The notes under the pieces: generated by a model | Seen by the model: the letters and a program-made list of their open reading frames with translations, nothing else | The model's database searches: none | What the model was told of the DNA's origin: nothing | Shown: piece after piece, positions 35,820 to 45,185 of the stretch | Position numbering within the stretch: position 1 is the first letter of the stretch | How the letters are laid out: each line of letters opens with the position of its first letter | Source: Candidatus Sulfotelmatobacter sp. | GTDB taxonomy: Bacteria > Acidobacteriota > Terriglobia > Terriglobales > Acidobacteriaceae | DNA length: 64,000 nucleotides | Reading direction: 5' to 3' | Assembly: GCA_025462865.1 (NCBI GenBank) | Contig: JAOAPI010000101.1 | Location: 1 to 64,000, forward strand | Translations under genes and position numbers: made by a program

Positions 35820-35996
35820 TTAACAGCACTTAGGCCGCCGCCCGTTAGTCTTTTCCAATTCCTGCCGGAATGCAGCATAAGCCTCGTTTGACGATGCCAC
35901 CCCGGCGCGGTTCAGGAACCGCGCATACGCAGCCTCATCAAAAATTTCCCGTAACGCGTCCATGAAAGTGCGCCAGCCCGAAATAATCTGCCTCAT
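35820..35996 (-). CDS. ybdD: YbdD/YjiX-family small protein (CstA partner)
   Basis: A 58-residue cytoplasmic protein that in E. coli works with CstA-family pyruvate/peptide transporters. The visible sequence has the family's helical core (FDEAAYARFLNRAG), an EAYAAFRQE helix and the ending RRPKCC, equivalent to the conserved C-terminal Arg-Cys-Cys of E. coli YbdD. Its ATG overlaps the stop of cstA (ATGA), so it is translationally coupled to it. Confidence 0.88.
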   Translation of the reverse strand: MRQIISGWRTFMDALREIFDEAAYARFLNRAGVASSNEAYAAFRQELEKTNGRRPKCC

Positions 35997-38041
35997 CCCT
36001 GCTCCTCGGCGAGCCGCGTCCTGACAAACGGTGACTCCTTCACTCGCGCTTCCCTCGTCCCACTGAGAATTCCCATCCATTGCCTCAAAGACTCGACTAG
36101 CACCAGCGTGACCATCAGGACGAGCAATCCCGTAACCACCGCGTCGAGCCGGTTGTTAAAGATCAGCCGCGCTGTTGCGCCATTCACTGGACCCGCGGCC
36201 AGCACCCGCGCCTGCGCCAGGAATCCCACGCGCGGATTTGAATCGAACATTTTTTGCCACGACGCGGTGAACGTTACCGCCACCAGCCATGCCAGCGGCG
36301 CGAGCGTTACCACGGCATACCTAGCGCGGTGCATTTTGATGATGATTGTCGTGGCGACGCATAACGCAACCGTCGCCAGCAGTTGATTGGAAATTCCAAA
36401 CAGCGGCCACAACGAATTGATCCCGCCCAACGGATCTTTCACTCCTTGCCACAAGAAATACCCCCAGGCGCCAACGATCACCGCGCTCGTCCCGAGAATT
36501 GACGGATACCAACTTGTCCTCCCCAACGGTTCATACACATGCCCCAGCGCATCTTGCACCATGAATCGCGCAACGCGAGTGCCAGCATCGAGCACGGTCA
36601 ATATGAACAGCGCTTCGAACATGAGCGCGAAGTGATACCACAGCGCCATCAGCGTCTCGCCGCCCAGGCTGTGCGAGAAAATGCTAGCCATGCCCACCGC
36701 AAACGCGGGAGCCCCGCCGGTTCGGTTGAAAAGCGTCTGCTCGCCGACTGCGTGAGCCAGCGCCTGCATGTCGGCTGCGGTCACTGGAAAGCCCCATCCG
36801 GAAATCGTTGCAGACGCCGCTGCAGGAGCCTGCCCGACAATGCCTGCCGGACTGTTGATCGCGAAATAAATTCCCGGCTGCATTACGCATGCCGCAACAA
36901 CGGCCATTACGGCCACCGCCGACTCGCACATCATTGCGCCATAGCCCACCATGCGAGTCTCGGTTTCGCGCGCAATCAGCTTCGGAGTGGTTCCGCTCGC
37001 AATCAAAGCATGGAATCCGCTGATGGCTCCGCAGGCAATCGTGATGAAGGCGAATGGAAATATCTTTCCCGCGAACACTGGCCCGGAACCATCGACAAAG
37101 CGGGTCAACGCGGGCATGTGCAGCGTGGGATGCAGCGCCACGATTCCCACGCCCAACAGCGCAATTGTTCCCAGCTTCACGAACGTACTCAAATAATCAC
37201 GTGGCGCCAGCAGCAGCCACACCGGAACGGCTGATGCGGCGAACCCGTAAACCATGATCAGAATTGCCAGTGTGGGAGCGCTGAAAGTGAACAGGCGCGC
37301 CAGGGTGGCACTCTGTGAGATGTATTGCCCACCCCAAATTGCTGCCAGCACCAGTACAAACCCCAGCGCCGACACTTCCAGCACTTTGCCCGGCCGAATT
37401 CTGCGAAGATAGACGCCCATCAATAGTGCGATCGGCATTGTCATTGCGATGGTGAACGTTCCCCACGGACTTGCTTTCAGCGCGTTCACCACAATCAGCG
37501 CAGCCACGCCTAATAAGATGATGAGGATCGCAATCACTGCCACATAAGCTACGAATCCTCCGATGACGCCGATCTCGTCCTTGGCCATCTCGGTGAGTGA
37601 CTTTCCGTCGCGCCGCACCGAAAATAACAGGATTACGAAGTCCTGCACGCAGCCTGCGAACACTCCTCCCGCCAGAACCCACATCGTTCCCGGCAGATAG
37701 CCAAACTGCGCCGCCAACACCGGCCCCACGAGTGGTCCCGGCCCTGCAATGGCAGCGAAGTGATGACCAAACACGACCCACTTATTGGTGACGAGAAAAT
37801 CGCGCCCGTTCTCCATCCGCTCGGCCGGAGTTGCACGCAAACTATCCAAGCTAAGAATTTTCGCCGCGATGAACCTGGAATAGAAGCGGTAGCCTAGCGC
37901 AAAGCAGCAAGTCGCTGCCGTCACCAGCCACAATGCATTGATGGGCTCGCCACGATGCACGGCGATCACCGCGAGCGCTGCCGCGCCCAACAGTCCAATC
38001 ATTCCCCAGGCCAGAATCGCAAGTGTCTTATTCATCTTCAT
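35993..38041 (-). CDS. cstA: Carbon starvation protein A family transporter
   Basis: A large inner-membrane transporter, 682 residues and about 16-18 helices, which in E. coli imports pyruvate and peptides during carbon starvation. Signatures include WVVFGHHFAAIAGPGPLVGPVLAAQFGYLPG near 90, VFAGCVQDFVILLFSVRRDGKSL near 130, and GAISGFHALIASGTTPKLI near 345. The small gene ybdD follows with an overlapping start. It is divergent from the SulP gene; the 280-bp spacer (38,042-38,321) holds the two promoters, which I cannot place exactly. Confidence 0.95.
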   Translation of the reverse strand: MKMNKTLAILAWGMIGLLGAAALAVIAVHRGEPINALWLVTAATCCFALGYRFYSRFIAAKILSLDSLRATPAERMENGRDFLVTNKWVVFGHHFAAIAGPGPLVGPVLAAQFGYLPGTMWVLAGGVFAGCVQDFVILLFSVRRDGKSLTEMAKDEIGVIGGFVAYVAVIAILIILLGVAALIVVNALKASPWGTFTIAMTMPIALLMGVYLRRIRPGKVLEVSALGFVLVLAAIWGGQYISQSATLARLFTFSAPTLAILIMVYGFAASAVPVWLLLAPRDYLSTFVKLGTIALLGVGIVALHPTLHMPALTRFVDGSGPVFAGKIFPFAFITIACGAISGFHALIASGTTPKLIARETETRMVGYGAMMCESAVAVMAVVAACVMQPGIYFAINSPAGIVGQAPAAASATISGWGFPVTAADMQALAHAVGEQTLFNRTGGAPAFAVGMASIFSHSLGGETLMALWYHFALMFEALFILTVLDAGTRVARFMVQDALGHVYEPLGRTSWYPSILGTSAVIVGAWGYFLWQGVKDPLGGINSLWPLFGISNQLLATVALCVATTIIIKMHRARYAVVTLAPLAWLVAVTFTASWQKMFDSNPRVGFLAQARVLAAGPVNGATARLIFNNRLDAVVTGLLVLMVTLVLVESLRQWMGILSGTREARVKESPFVRTRLAEEQG

Positions 38042-38321
38042 CTAGTGCAGCATTGTGCCGAAACTTGAGGCTTGGCGCAACGCTGAGAATTTTTCTTCGC
38101 GCGCTTCGTGGCCGTGCTCTGGTACTCCGCGATTTAAGGCTGTCGGCTTGCCGACCTCATCAAGAGCTTGAAACGCGGAGATCAAAGGGAAGAGCCGCGG
38201 AGGGTGCGGAGAGCTATTCGCTCGCAGTAGGCTGGTCAGTTTTACGGGGTCATGTTCCTTAGTGTGTTCGCCGCTTTTCAAATTCTCATTTTTTCTCCGA
38301 TGCTTGCCTGATAATAAGAAA

Positions 38322-40019
38322 ATGGATCGTATTTTCCTGGATGAGCGTTGGCTTCCGAAGTCTGTTCTTTGTCTCCGCGACTATAACGCCAACAAATTTC
38401 GCCACGATCTGATCGCCGGAATCACTGTCGGCCTCGTCGCCTTGCCTCTGGCCATGGCCTTCTCGATCGCCTCCGGACTCACACCGCAGGCTGGCATCTA
38501 CTGCGCCATCGTCACCGGCTTCCTGATTTCATTGCTGGGCGGCTCAAAAACACAAATTGGCGGACCGACCGGCGCCTTTGTAGTCGTAATCTCGGGCATC
38601 GTGGCGCTTCACGGAGTGGACGGGCTCTTTCTCTGCACGGTGATGGCTGGCATTCTGCTGATGGTCATGGGTGTTGCTGGCATGGGCACGGCAGTAAAGT
38701 TCATTCCGCGCCCCGTGATTATCGGCTTCACCAATGGCATCGCCATCCTGATTGCCAGCACTCAGGTGAAAGATTTCTTCGGCCTGCAGCTCGCGCAAGT
38801 CCCGGGGGTATTCTGGCTGCGTCTGGAAGCACTGGCTGGAAGCTTCCACACTTTCTCATACACCACCACCGCGCTGGCCGCAGGCACGGTGCTGGTAATG
38901 ACTCTCTGCCCAGTCATTTCCAACCGTATTCCCGGAGCAATCGTAGCTTTCCTGCTCGGAACCACCGCAGTCATCATTTTCAAGTTGCCCGTCGAAACTA
39001 TCGGCTCCCGGTTCGGCGGAATTCCTGCAGGCTTGCCGCACTTCGTGATCCCAAAATTCCGGGCCGACCTCATCCACGGGTTGCTGGGACCCGCTTTCAC
39101 AGTTGCCATGCTCGGAGCGATCGAGTCTCTAATGTCCGCCGTGGTCTCCGACCGCATGAGCAACGATCATCACAATCCGAACGTGGAACTCATCGCCCAG
39201 GGCGCTGCCAACGTTATTTCGCCAATGTTCGGCGGACTTCCCGCCACTGGTGCCATCGCCCGAACCGCCACCAACATTCGCTCCGGCGCCCAGTCTCCCA
39301 TCGCGGGAATGGTGCATGCTCTCACGCTGCTCTGTATCCTGCTCTTCGCCGCTCGCTGGGTGAGCCACGTTCCGCTCGCCGTGCTCGCTGGAATTCTCAT
39401 GGTCGTCGCTTACAACATGGGCGAGTGGCGCGAAATTCCGCAACTGCTGAAACTAACAAAGACTGATATCAGCGTTTGGCTCGTCACCTTTGCCCTCACG
39501 GTCTTCGCCGACCTTACGGTGGCGGTTGAGGCCGGTATGATTCTGGCGGCACTGCTTTTCATCAGCCGCGTCGCCGCCACCACCACGGTTTCCCAGGTCA
39601 CCGACGAGTACGTCGAAGACGGCCGCATCCACATCCTGCAAGATAAAGACATTCCTTATTACGCCACCATCTTCCGCATCCACGGGCCATTTTTGTTTGG
39701 CGCCACCGACAAAATCAATGCAGTCACTCAGGATCTGCACACGCTTCCTCCCGTCGTCATCCTGCGGTTGCGCAATATGACCGCGCTCGATGCCACTGGA
39801 CTCTTCGCCATTGAGGAGGTTGCCCGCCAACTGCAAGCCACGAATCGAATCTTGATCCTCTGTGGTGCGCGCGAGCAACCCGCCAGCCTGATTCACCAAG
39901 CCGAGTTCGAGGAAGTCGTTGGGGCGGAAAATATCTGCAACAACGTACAGTCCGCGCTCAGTCGCGCCGAGCAGGTTCACGACCAACTAGAAGCCGCCGC
40001 CATCGGATTGAAAAGTTAG
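38322..40019 (+). CDS. SulP (SLC26) family anion transporter with STAS domain
   Basis: An inner-membrane anion transporter, 565 residues. The transport domain carries DLIAGITVGLVALPLAMAFSIASG near 25-50 and GGSKTQIGGPTGAF near 75, the substrate-site helix of SulP. A C-terminal cytoplasmic STAS domain spans about 440-545 (IHGPFLFGATDKIN, VVILRLRNMTALDATGLFAIEEV). Substrate may be sulfate, bicarbonate or dicarboxylate; no neighbouring carbonic anhydrase or sulfate gene decides this. ATG 38322 is preferred over 38,262, which adds residues unlike the family. An intrinsic terminator follows. Confidence 0.93.
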   Translation: MDRIFLDERWLPKSVLCLRDYNANKFRHDLIAGITVGLVALPLAMAFSIASGLTPQAGIYCAIVTGFLISLLGGSKTQIGGPTGAFVVVISGIVALHGVDGLFLCTVMAGILLMVMGVAGMGTAVKFIPRPVIIGFTNGIAILIASTQVKDFFGLQLAQVPGVFWLRLEALAGSFHTFSYTTTALAAGTVLVMTLCPVISNRIPGAIVAFLLGTTAVIIFKLPVETIGSRFGGIPAGLPHFVIPKFRADLIHGLLGPAFTVAMLGAIESLMSAVVSDRMSNDHHNPNVELIAQGAANVISPMFGGLPATGAIARTATNIRSGAQSPIAGMVHALTLLCILLFAARWVSHVPLAVLAGILMVVAYNMGEWREIPQLLKLTKTDISVWLVTFALTVFADLTVAVEAGMILAALLFISRVAATTTVSQVTDEYVEDGRIHILQDKDIPYYATIFRIHGPFLFGATDKINAVTQDLHTLPPVVILRLRNMTALDATGLFAIEEVARQLQATNRILILCGAREQPASLIHQAEFEEVVGAENICNNVQSALSRAEQVHDQLEAAAIGLKS

Positions 40020-40025
40020 AGGGGT

Positions 40026-40053
40026 GCGGCGGACATTTCCGTCCGCCGCTTTT
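40026..40053 (+). terminator. Intrinsic terminator of the SulP gene
   Basis: The 9-bp stem GCGGCGGAC/GTCCGCCGC has a 6-nt loop and is followed by TTTT. It starts 7 bp after the stop codon. Confidence 0.88.
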
Positions 40054-40091
40054 GCTCTTGCTTTGAATCTATTTGCCTGCGATATCTCGCG

Positions 40092-40493
40092 CTATAAGCC
40101 GCTGTTCCTGAACAGCGGCGCAAGCCGCTCATACAAACCCTTGGTCGCCTGAAATAATTTGTCTAACCCCTCCGTTTCCACACTCAGTTCCAGCGATTCC
40201 AGATCGATTCTCAAGTCCCTGGAGAGTTGGGTTGCGCGCCTGACGCGCTCTTCCGACAATATTCCCAGGACTGTATAGGGATCGCGATGCTGGGACTGGA
40301 GTTCAGTCCATTGCTGCACCGCCCAAGCCGTCTGCCGAATGCTATCGACTGCACCGCGAAATTCGGTTAGAACGCGCGGCGAGCAGTCGCCGGAGACTAC
40401 CAACTGCTCCAGCTTTTGCAATTCATCCGTAGCCGCCCGCAGCCGTTCCGAGACCGGCCGTTCCCTGCCCTGACCAACGCCGCTCGTTCCCAT
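40092..40493 (-). CDS. Conserved helical protein of unknown function
   Basis: A 133-residue, mostly alpha-helical soluble protein. Helices include VSERLRAATDELQKLEQLV and DSIRQTAWAVQQWTELQSQ, with LFQATKGLYERLAPLFRNSGL at the end. It is divergent from nuoI. No motif or family is recognised. ATG 40493 is favoured because of a GAGGAAC site nearby; ATG 40523 is the alternative. Confidence 0.55.
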   Translation of the reverse strand: MGTSGVGQGRERPVSERLRAATDELQKLEQLVVSGDCSPRVLTEFRGAVDSIRQTAWAVQQWTELQSQHRDPYTVLGILSEERVRRATQLSRDLRIDLESLELSVETEGLDKLFQATKGLYERLAPLFRNSGL

Positions 40494-40655
40494 AAGGGTT
40501 CCTCGAAGCCCGCGCAAGTCCATCCACGCGATTACTCCTCATCTATCGGCATTCTCAAGGAAAACAAGAGTGAAACCGCTTCCAAACGCCTTACCGTCGT
40601 GCGGAATCCCCTCCCTCCGGTCCCATGCAGATTCGGCATCCGGTATACTGAGGGC

Positions 40656-41186
40656 ATGCCGGTGCTGAAAAACATCGCTGCTATCGCCAAGGGTATGAGC
40701 ATCACCTTTTTGGAGATGTTCAAGCCCACGACGGTTGAAAATTATCCTGACGGCAAAGGTCCGCTGCGTGGGGCGCGCATCGAAGCCCGCTTCCGCGGGG
40801 CTCACGTGCTGCAGCGCGATGAAAATGGTTTGGAGAAATGTGTTGCCTGCTTCTTGTGCGCGGCCAACTGTCCTTCAAATTGCATCTACATCGAGGCCGC
40901 CGACAATACCGACGAACACCGGGTGAGCGGCGCTGAACGCTACGCCAAGGTTTACAACATCGACTACAACCGCTGTATTTTCTGCGGGTACTGCGTGGAG
41001 GCCTGTCCGACGGACGCGATTACGCACGGGCATGGGTTTGAGCTGGCGACATTCAATGCCAGCAATCTGGTTTACCGCAAGGAGCAAATGCTGGCCGGCC
41101 GGCCGGCACATATGGGAGCGAACGTTGTGTTCAATCAGGCCGACGTGGACGGCGGAGCTCCCAAGGAGATGGTTGCGGGAAGTTAA
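40656..41186 (+). CDS. nuoI: NADH-quinone oxidoreductase subunit I, isolated from the nuo operon
   Basis: An iron-sulfur subunit carrying two 4Fe-4S clusters (N6a, N6b) that pass electrons to NuoB, 176 residues. Both ferredoxin motifs are intact: CVACFLCAANCP (near 66) and CIFCGYCVEACP (near 109). The N-terminal amphipathic segment GMSITFLEMFKP anchors it to the membrane arm. It lies about 12.5 kb from nuoH and on the other strand. A TATACT box (40,644-40,649) ends only 6 bp before the ATG, so a leaderless transcript is possible. A clean terminator follows. Confidence 0.95.
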   Translation: MPVLKNIAAIAKGMSITFLEMFKPTTVENYPDGKGPLRGARIEARFRGAHVLQRDENGLEKCVACFLCAANCPSNCIYIEAADNTDEHRVSGAERYAKVYNIDYNRCIFCGYCVEACPTDAITHGHGFELATFNASNLVYRKEQMLAGRPAHMGANVVFNQADVDGGAPKEMVAGS

Positions 41187-41217
41187 GATCGGGAGAAATT
41201 GAGTAACTCACAAATTG

Positions 41218-41241
41218 GGGACGCGCAAGCGTCCCTTTTTT
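41218..41241 (+). terminator. Intrinsic terminator of nuoI
   Basis: The perfect 7-bp stem GGGACGC/GCGTCCC with a GCAA tetraloop is followed by six T residues, 32 bp after the stop codon. Confidence 0.92.
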
Positions 41242-41281
41242 GTTTGCCAACCGTCGAACGGTGGTCGGCATCTTTTTCTAC

Positions 41282-41431
41282 ATGATTCGCAAATTACCAT
41301 CTGGTGAATATCGTCTGTATTCGCGCAAGAAAGATGCAAAGACCGGAAAACGGAGGAATCTGGGAACGTTTTCTTCCCGGTCGGCGGCGCAGAAGCATGA
41401 GCGCGCAGTCCAGTATTTCAAGCGGGGATAA
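41282..41431 (+). CDS. Small basic conserved protein
   Basis: A 49-residue, strongly basic protein, MIRKLPSGEYRLYSRKKDAK followed by TGKRRNLGTFSSRSAAQKHE and ending QYFKRG. This pattern is a widespread short bacterial family of unknown role; the strand-rich start and the helix at the end could bind nucleic acid. ATG 41282 is chosen because family similarity begins there. It is about 40 bp after the nuoI terminator. Confidence 0.75.
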   Translation: MIRKLPSGEYRLYSRKKDAKTGKRRNLGTFSSRSAAQKHERAVQYFKRG

Positions 41432-41494
41432 CGAACCATTCGTGCCACGGGTAGAAATTCCTTGCGAGGCTTCCGGTGGTGCCGGCCGGCAAGG

Positions 41495-41552
41495 GGTCCT
41501 TCGACTACGCATGATTGTCCTCCGGACCATCATGGCTCGCTCAGGATGACAC
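41495..41552. repeat. GTCATCCTGAGCG-type dispersed repeat
   Basis: Read on the minus strand this begins GTCATCCTGAGCGAG and ends TCGAAGGACCCC, a phrase common in intergenic DNA of many soil bacteria. Its centre holds an imperfect palindrome (ATGATGGTCC/GGACAATCAT). It lies in the 3' spacer of the TonB-receptor gene. Confidence 0.5.
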
Positions 41553-41578
41553 TTCGCTCTATCCTTCTCCCCAGGAAA

Positions 41579-43936
41579 TTAGAAGCTGGCGGCGAGGCGA
41601 AGGAAATAGCTGCGAGGTGGTGCGATGGCGCTGCCGGAGAACAGGCCGGCAAAGTCGAGGACGTTGAGCCGGTTATTCAGGTTTTCGACGTCAGCTTGCA
41701 GCCGAAGAGATCGAGTTTCTTTTTTGTATAGATCGGCGCCGGCGGAGACGTTGACAGAAAGAGTGGAACGGATGCGTCCGTCGGCAAAATTGATGCGGTT
41801 CACCATTTGCTGGCCGTACTGAGCGACGGCCTGGTCGTAGGTTCCTGTGAAAGCGAACGGCAGGCCACTGCCGTATTCGGCACCCGCGGCCAGCCAGACC
41901 CGCGAAGTCAGTTGATAGCGAATGCGCGCGCGCCCGGTGTGACGCTGATCCTGCGAATCGGGAAAGTGTCCGGTGAGTTGGGTGGTGGCATTCACCGCGT
42001 CGTCGCCCAGGAATAGACCTCCCCTCACCGGAAACCAGACATTCCCCACAATATAGGAATAGCTTAGAAATCCTGAGAAGCGTCCGCAGTGTGGGATTTC
42101 GAGCTTGCCTTCCGCACCGTAGATAACGGCTTTGCGAAATGCGATGGGAAAGCTTACGGCCGTGTTAAGGATTTGGTCGTCGTCGGCAAAGTTATTCATG
42201 TAGCGGCGAAAATAGTTTGCGTCGAAGCGTAGTTGACTGAAGAAGCTTTTGGTGGCGCCAAATTCGAAGTAGTTGCCGCGGGAAGGCTCAACCGGAAGAC
42301 GGAGCACACTAGGATTCAGCGAGACGACCGTCGGTGAGCTGGCGAGAAGAATATTCGCAAAAGAAGGAGTTTGAAAAACCCGGTCGTACGAGGCGTGGAG
42401 AATCACGTTGGTGGAAGGAAAGTAACGCGCGGCGGAAAGCCGTGGGCTGAAAGCGTTTTGGTTCACGACGAGCTGGTAGTGATCCCAGCGAAGGCCGAGG
42501 TTGACCGTCCATTTGCCGAGGTGGATGAGATCCTGAACGAAGGCTGACTGTTCGAGATCGGGACGATTGCCGGTGAAGGCGAAGCTTAATGGCGTGCCGG
42601 GATCGAACGGATAGTTCGGATCACTCAGGCTTGCAGTAATCAGGTCGTGGAAGTTTTCGTGAAGAAATAAATTGTCGGACTCAACGCCGGCCTTCCATTC
42701 GTGGCGGCCATGGTGGATCGAGATGGCAGCTTTGAAGTATGCCTCTTTGAAGTCGTTGTGCAGGAAAGCTGCAATGGGCCACGCGCCGTTGTTGGAATTC
42801 AGGTCGGCGGAATTATCGCGGAACATGCCGTGAATGTTGGCAAGGACGTTGGGTGAAAAGATGTGCTGGTAGGAAGCGATACCGATGGTCTCAAAATTTC
42901 CAGCTGTCTGGAGCTGGCGCGTAACGCCGGGAGGGTCTTGAAGCTGCGGGAATTGCTGGAACTGCTCATTGGGAATTTCGTAGCGCGAAAGTTCGTGACG
43001 AACGCCGAGAGTCAGGCGGTCTTTGGGGGTGAGGTCCCGATCAAAGCCCAACGAGAACTCTGCGGTGGTTCCGCGATTGGTGAAGTTTTCGGGTACGACG
43101 GGATTCAGGTAGCGAGCGGTCATGTTGCCGGAGGCGCTGGCGCTCACTGTGTTGTGTCCCCAGGAATTCTGAATGCTGGCGTAGGCGCCCGCGGTATCGA
43201 AGCTGCCTCCGGAAAGAACGGCCTGACCGTGCAGGCCCGGGTGGGCGTCGTGCAGTGTGCTGACCTCGATGACTCCGCCCATCTTCCGGCCGTATTCGGC
43301 GGGGATGCCGGCGGTGTAGACGGTGAGGGAATCGAGATCGTCGGCTTCGATCTCGGGGCCAAAGCTCGGCGAGCGGTTGTCAGTAAGCGGAATGCCGTCG
43401 ACGACAAACTGAGTTTGATATTCGGAGCCGCGCGGATGAAGCACGGCATTGCCTTCATAAAGCCATCCGGGCTGAGAGTCGATGAGGTCGGGAAGCGAAC
43501 GGCCGGGCAGCGAAGCGGGACGGTCCGCGATAGCTTTCGAATCCAGATGGTTGATGGTGGTGGTGCGTTCGGGATCGAGCAGAGTACTCCCGGCGGTGAC
43601 GTTCACGGCGGTACTGAGCGCAGCAATATTGAGCTTGATGACGTACTCGATGGGAAGCAAGGAATGGATTTCGATGATGCCGTCATAGGCAGAGAAAGAC
43701 TCGCTTCGAACCTGGAGACGGTAGGGACCGAACAGAAGATTGCGAGTGACGAGTTCGCCAGCGTCGTCGGTGGAGAAAGAGCGGTGGAACTCCAGGGCAT
43801 CGCTGGAAAGTTCGACGAAGGCTTTGAGCGGGAGGCCGTCAGGACCGCGGACCTTGAGGCGAAGTTCTCCGGCGTTGCTCTGCGCCAAAAGCGGGAGAGC
43901 GAGAAGGAGAATGCCGAAATTGAGCAGTTTGCGCAC
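41579..43936 (-). CDS. TonB-dependent receptor with carboxypeptidase-like N-domain
   Basis: An outer-membrane TonB-dependent transporter, 785 residues. The signal peptide ends LPLLAQS. Residues 22-110 form a carboxypeptidase-regulatory-like (Ig-type) domain (GELRLKVRGPDGLPLKAFVE). The plug spans about 125-235 (LPGRSLPDLIDSQPGWLYEG, FVVDGIPLTDNRSP, GIPAEYGRKMGGVIEVST). The rest is a 22-strand-type barrel ending with aromatic Phe (SYFLRLAASF). The ligand is unknown. It is a single gene with no SusD or sigma/anti-sigma neighbour, so regulation is not clear. Confidence 0.93.
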   Translation of the reverse strand: MRKLLNFGILLLALPLLAQSNAGELRLKVRGPDGLPLKAFVELSSDALEFHRSFSTDDAGELVTRNLLFGPYRLQVRSESFSAYDGIIEIHSLLPIEYVIKLNIAALSTAVNVTAGSTLLDPERTTTINHLDSKAIADRPASLPGRSLPDLIDSQPGWLYEGNAVLHPRGSEYQTQFVVDGIPLTDNRSPSFGPEIEADDLDSLTVYTAGIPAEYGRKMGGVIEVSTLHDAHPGLHGQAVLSGGSFDTAGAYASIQNSWGHNTVSASASGNMTARYLNPVVPENFTNRGTTAEFSLGFDRDLTPKDRLTLGVRHELSRYEIPNEQFQQFPQLQDPPGVTRQLQTAGNFETIGIASYQHIFSPNVLANIHGMFRDNSADLNSNNGAWPIAAFLHNDFKEAYFKAAISIHHGRHEWKAGVESDNLFLHENFHDLITASLSDPNYPFDPGTPLSFAFTGNRPDLEQSAFVQDLIHLGKWTVNLGLRWDHYQLVVNQNAFSPRLSAARYFPSTNVILHASYDRVFQTPSFANILLASSPTVVSLNPSVLRLPVEPSRGNYFEFGATKSFFSQLRFDANYFRRYMNNFADDDQILNTAVSFPIAFRKAVIYGAEGKLEIPHCGRFSGFLSYSYIVGNVWFPVRGGLFLGDDAVNATTQLTGHFPDSQDQRHTGRARIRYQLTSRVWLAAGAEYGSGLPFAFTGTYDQAVAQYGQQMVNRINFADGRIRSTLSVNVSAGADLYKKETRSLRLQADVENLNNRLNVLDFAGLFSGSAIAPPRSYFLRLAASF

Positions 43937-44270
43937 GGTTTGGATGGGGGAATATTTATGCTACCAGTTTCGGGAGCGCGGAATTGATTACGAAGGGAAC
44001 GACGTGACCCGTGGCGACAGAAGTTTTACAAAGTATAGACATTCATCTGACAAATCAGAAATGGCGGTGAGGCAGGCTGAACCTAGATCGGAATCGTGAT
44101 CGAAGCCTTCAGGCCCCCGTCACCGGAGGGAATGGAGAAACCGGGGTTCCCGCCGCAGGGGGTGGGGGCGCCGGTTTGTTTTTTTGGCATCATACTTCCC
44201 TTCTTCCCTTCCTCGGCGGCACGGGTCGGTCATGATACGTCGATTTCCGAACGGCTTCCCTGCATCTCTC
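43937..44270. other. Gene-free stretch
   Basis: This is the spacer between the UbiA gene's 3' end and the TonB-receptor start, both on the minus strand. It contains G- and C-rich phrases, a T7 run and CTTCCCTT repeats near 44,190-44,213. I see no convincing gene. It should hold the receptor promoter. Confidence 0.5.
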
Positions 44271-45134
44271 CTAGCGCCGCAGCAGCAGATCCGCCGCGAT
44301 GAAGCAGGCGAAGACGACGGAGATGACGCCGTTCATGGTGAAGAAAGCGGCGTTGAGCTTGGAGAGATCGTCGGGCTTGATCAAGGAGTGCTCGTAAAGC
44401 AGAAGTACGGTTACGGCGATCACGCCGGCGAGAGCAAGTTTCCCGAGGCCGAAGGCGGGGAGCAGCGCGATCAGCAGAAGCAGCATGATGGCGTGAAAAG
44501 CGCGGGCGATCCAGAGCGAGCGAGAGATGCCGAGGTGACGAGGAATGGAATGGAGGCCGGCGTCGCGATCGAATTGAAAATCCTGGCAGGCATAAAGAAT
44601 ATCGAACCCGGCGACCCAGAAAGTAACGGCGGCGGTAAGAAGAAGGATGCGAGCGTCGAGGGAGCCGCGAACGGCGATCCACGCGGCGGCAGGCGCGATG
44701 CCGAGAGCAAAGCCGAGTACGAGGTGCGACCAGCGGGTGAAGCGTTTGGTATAGGAATAAAGGAGGACCACTGCAAGCGCGACCGGCGACAGCCACAGCG
44801 CGAGGCGATTGAGTTGGGCGGCGGCGAGAACGAAAATGCCGCACGAAACGGCGACGAACGTGATCACGAAAGAAGCCGACAGATGTCCAGCGGGAAGGGC
44901 GCGGGCGCTGGTGCGTGGATTGGCGGCATCAATGGAAGCGTCCGCGAGGCGATTGAAAGCCATGGCGGCGGAGCGCGCGGCGATCATGGCAACGATGATC
45001 CACAGCAGTTGACGGACGGTGGGAAGTCCCGAGGCGGCGAGCATGGCTCCGCAAAGTGCGAAAGGCAGAGCGAAGATGGAATGCTCCCACTTGATCATCT
45101 CGAGCGTCACGCGAAGATCGCGGAAGAGGGGCAC
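44271..45134 (-). CDS. UbiA-family prenyltransferase
   Basis: An integral membrane prenyltransferase, 287 residues and nine helices, which attaches a polyprenyl chain to an aromatic acceptor in quinone synthesis. The first metal-diphosphate motif is [15 protein letters not shown] (near 61, of the NDxxDxxxD type) and the second is [14 protein letters not shown] (near 185). It fits UbiA or the MqnP/menaquinone-futalosine branch; without other genes of the pathway nearby the acceptor is uncertain. Start is GTG at 45,134. It follows the methyltransferase gene by 51 bp on the same strand, suggesting one transcript. Confidence 0.9.
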   Translation of the reverse strand: MPLFRDLRVTLEMIKWEHSIFALPFALCGAMLAASGLPTVRQLLWIIVAMIAARSAAMAFNRLADASIDAANPRTSARALPAGHLSASFVITFVAVSCGIFVLAAAQLNRLALWLSPVALAVVLLYSYTKRFTRWSHLVLGFALGIAPAAAWIAVRGSLDARILLLTAAVTFWVAGFDILYACQDFQFDRDAGLHSIPRHLGISRSLWIARAFHAIMLLLLIALLPAFGLGKLALAGVIAVTVLLLYEHSLIKPDDLSKLNAAFFTMNGVISVVFACFIAADLLLRR

Positions 45135-45185
45135 TGCAGAGATTGTAAGACAGAGAGCTGTCTCAGATGGGAAGCTTTGGACGAA

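Noticed and set aside
42863-43987. Long plus-strand frame opposite the TonB receptor
   Set aside because: It is an antisense shadow in high-GC DNA; the receptor motifs on the other strand are unambiguous.
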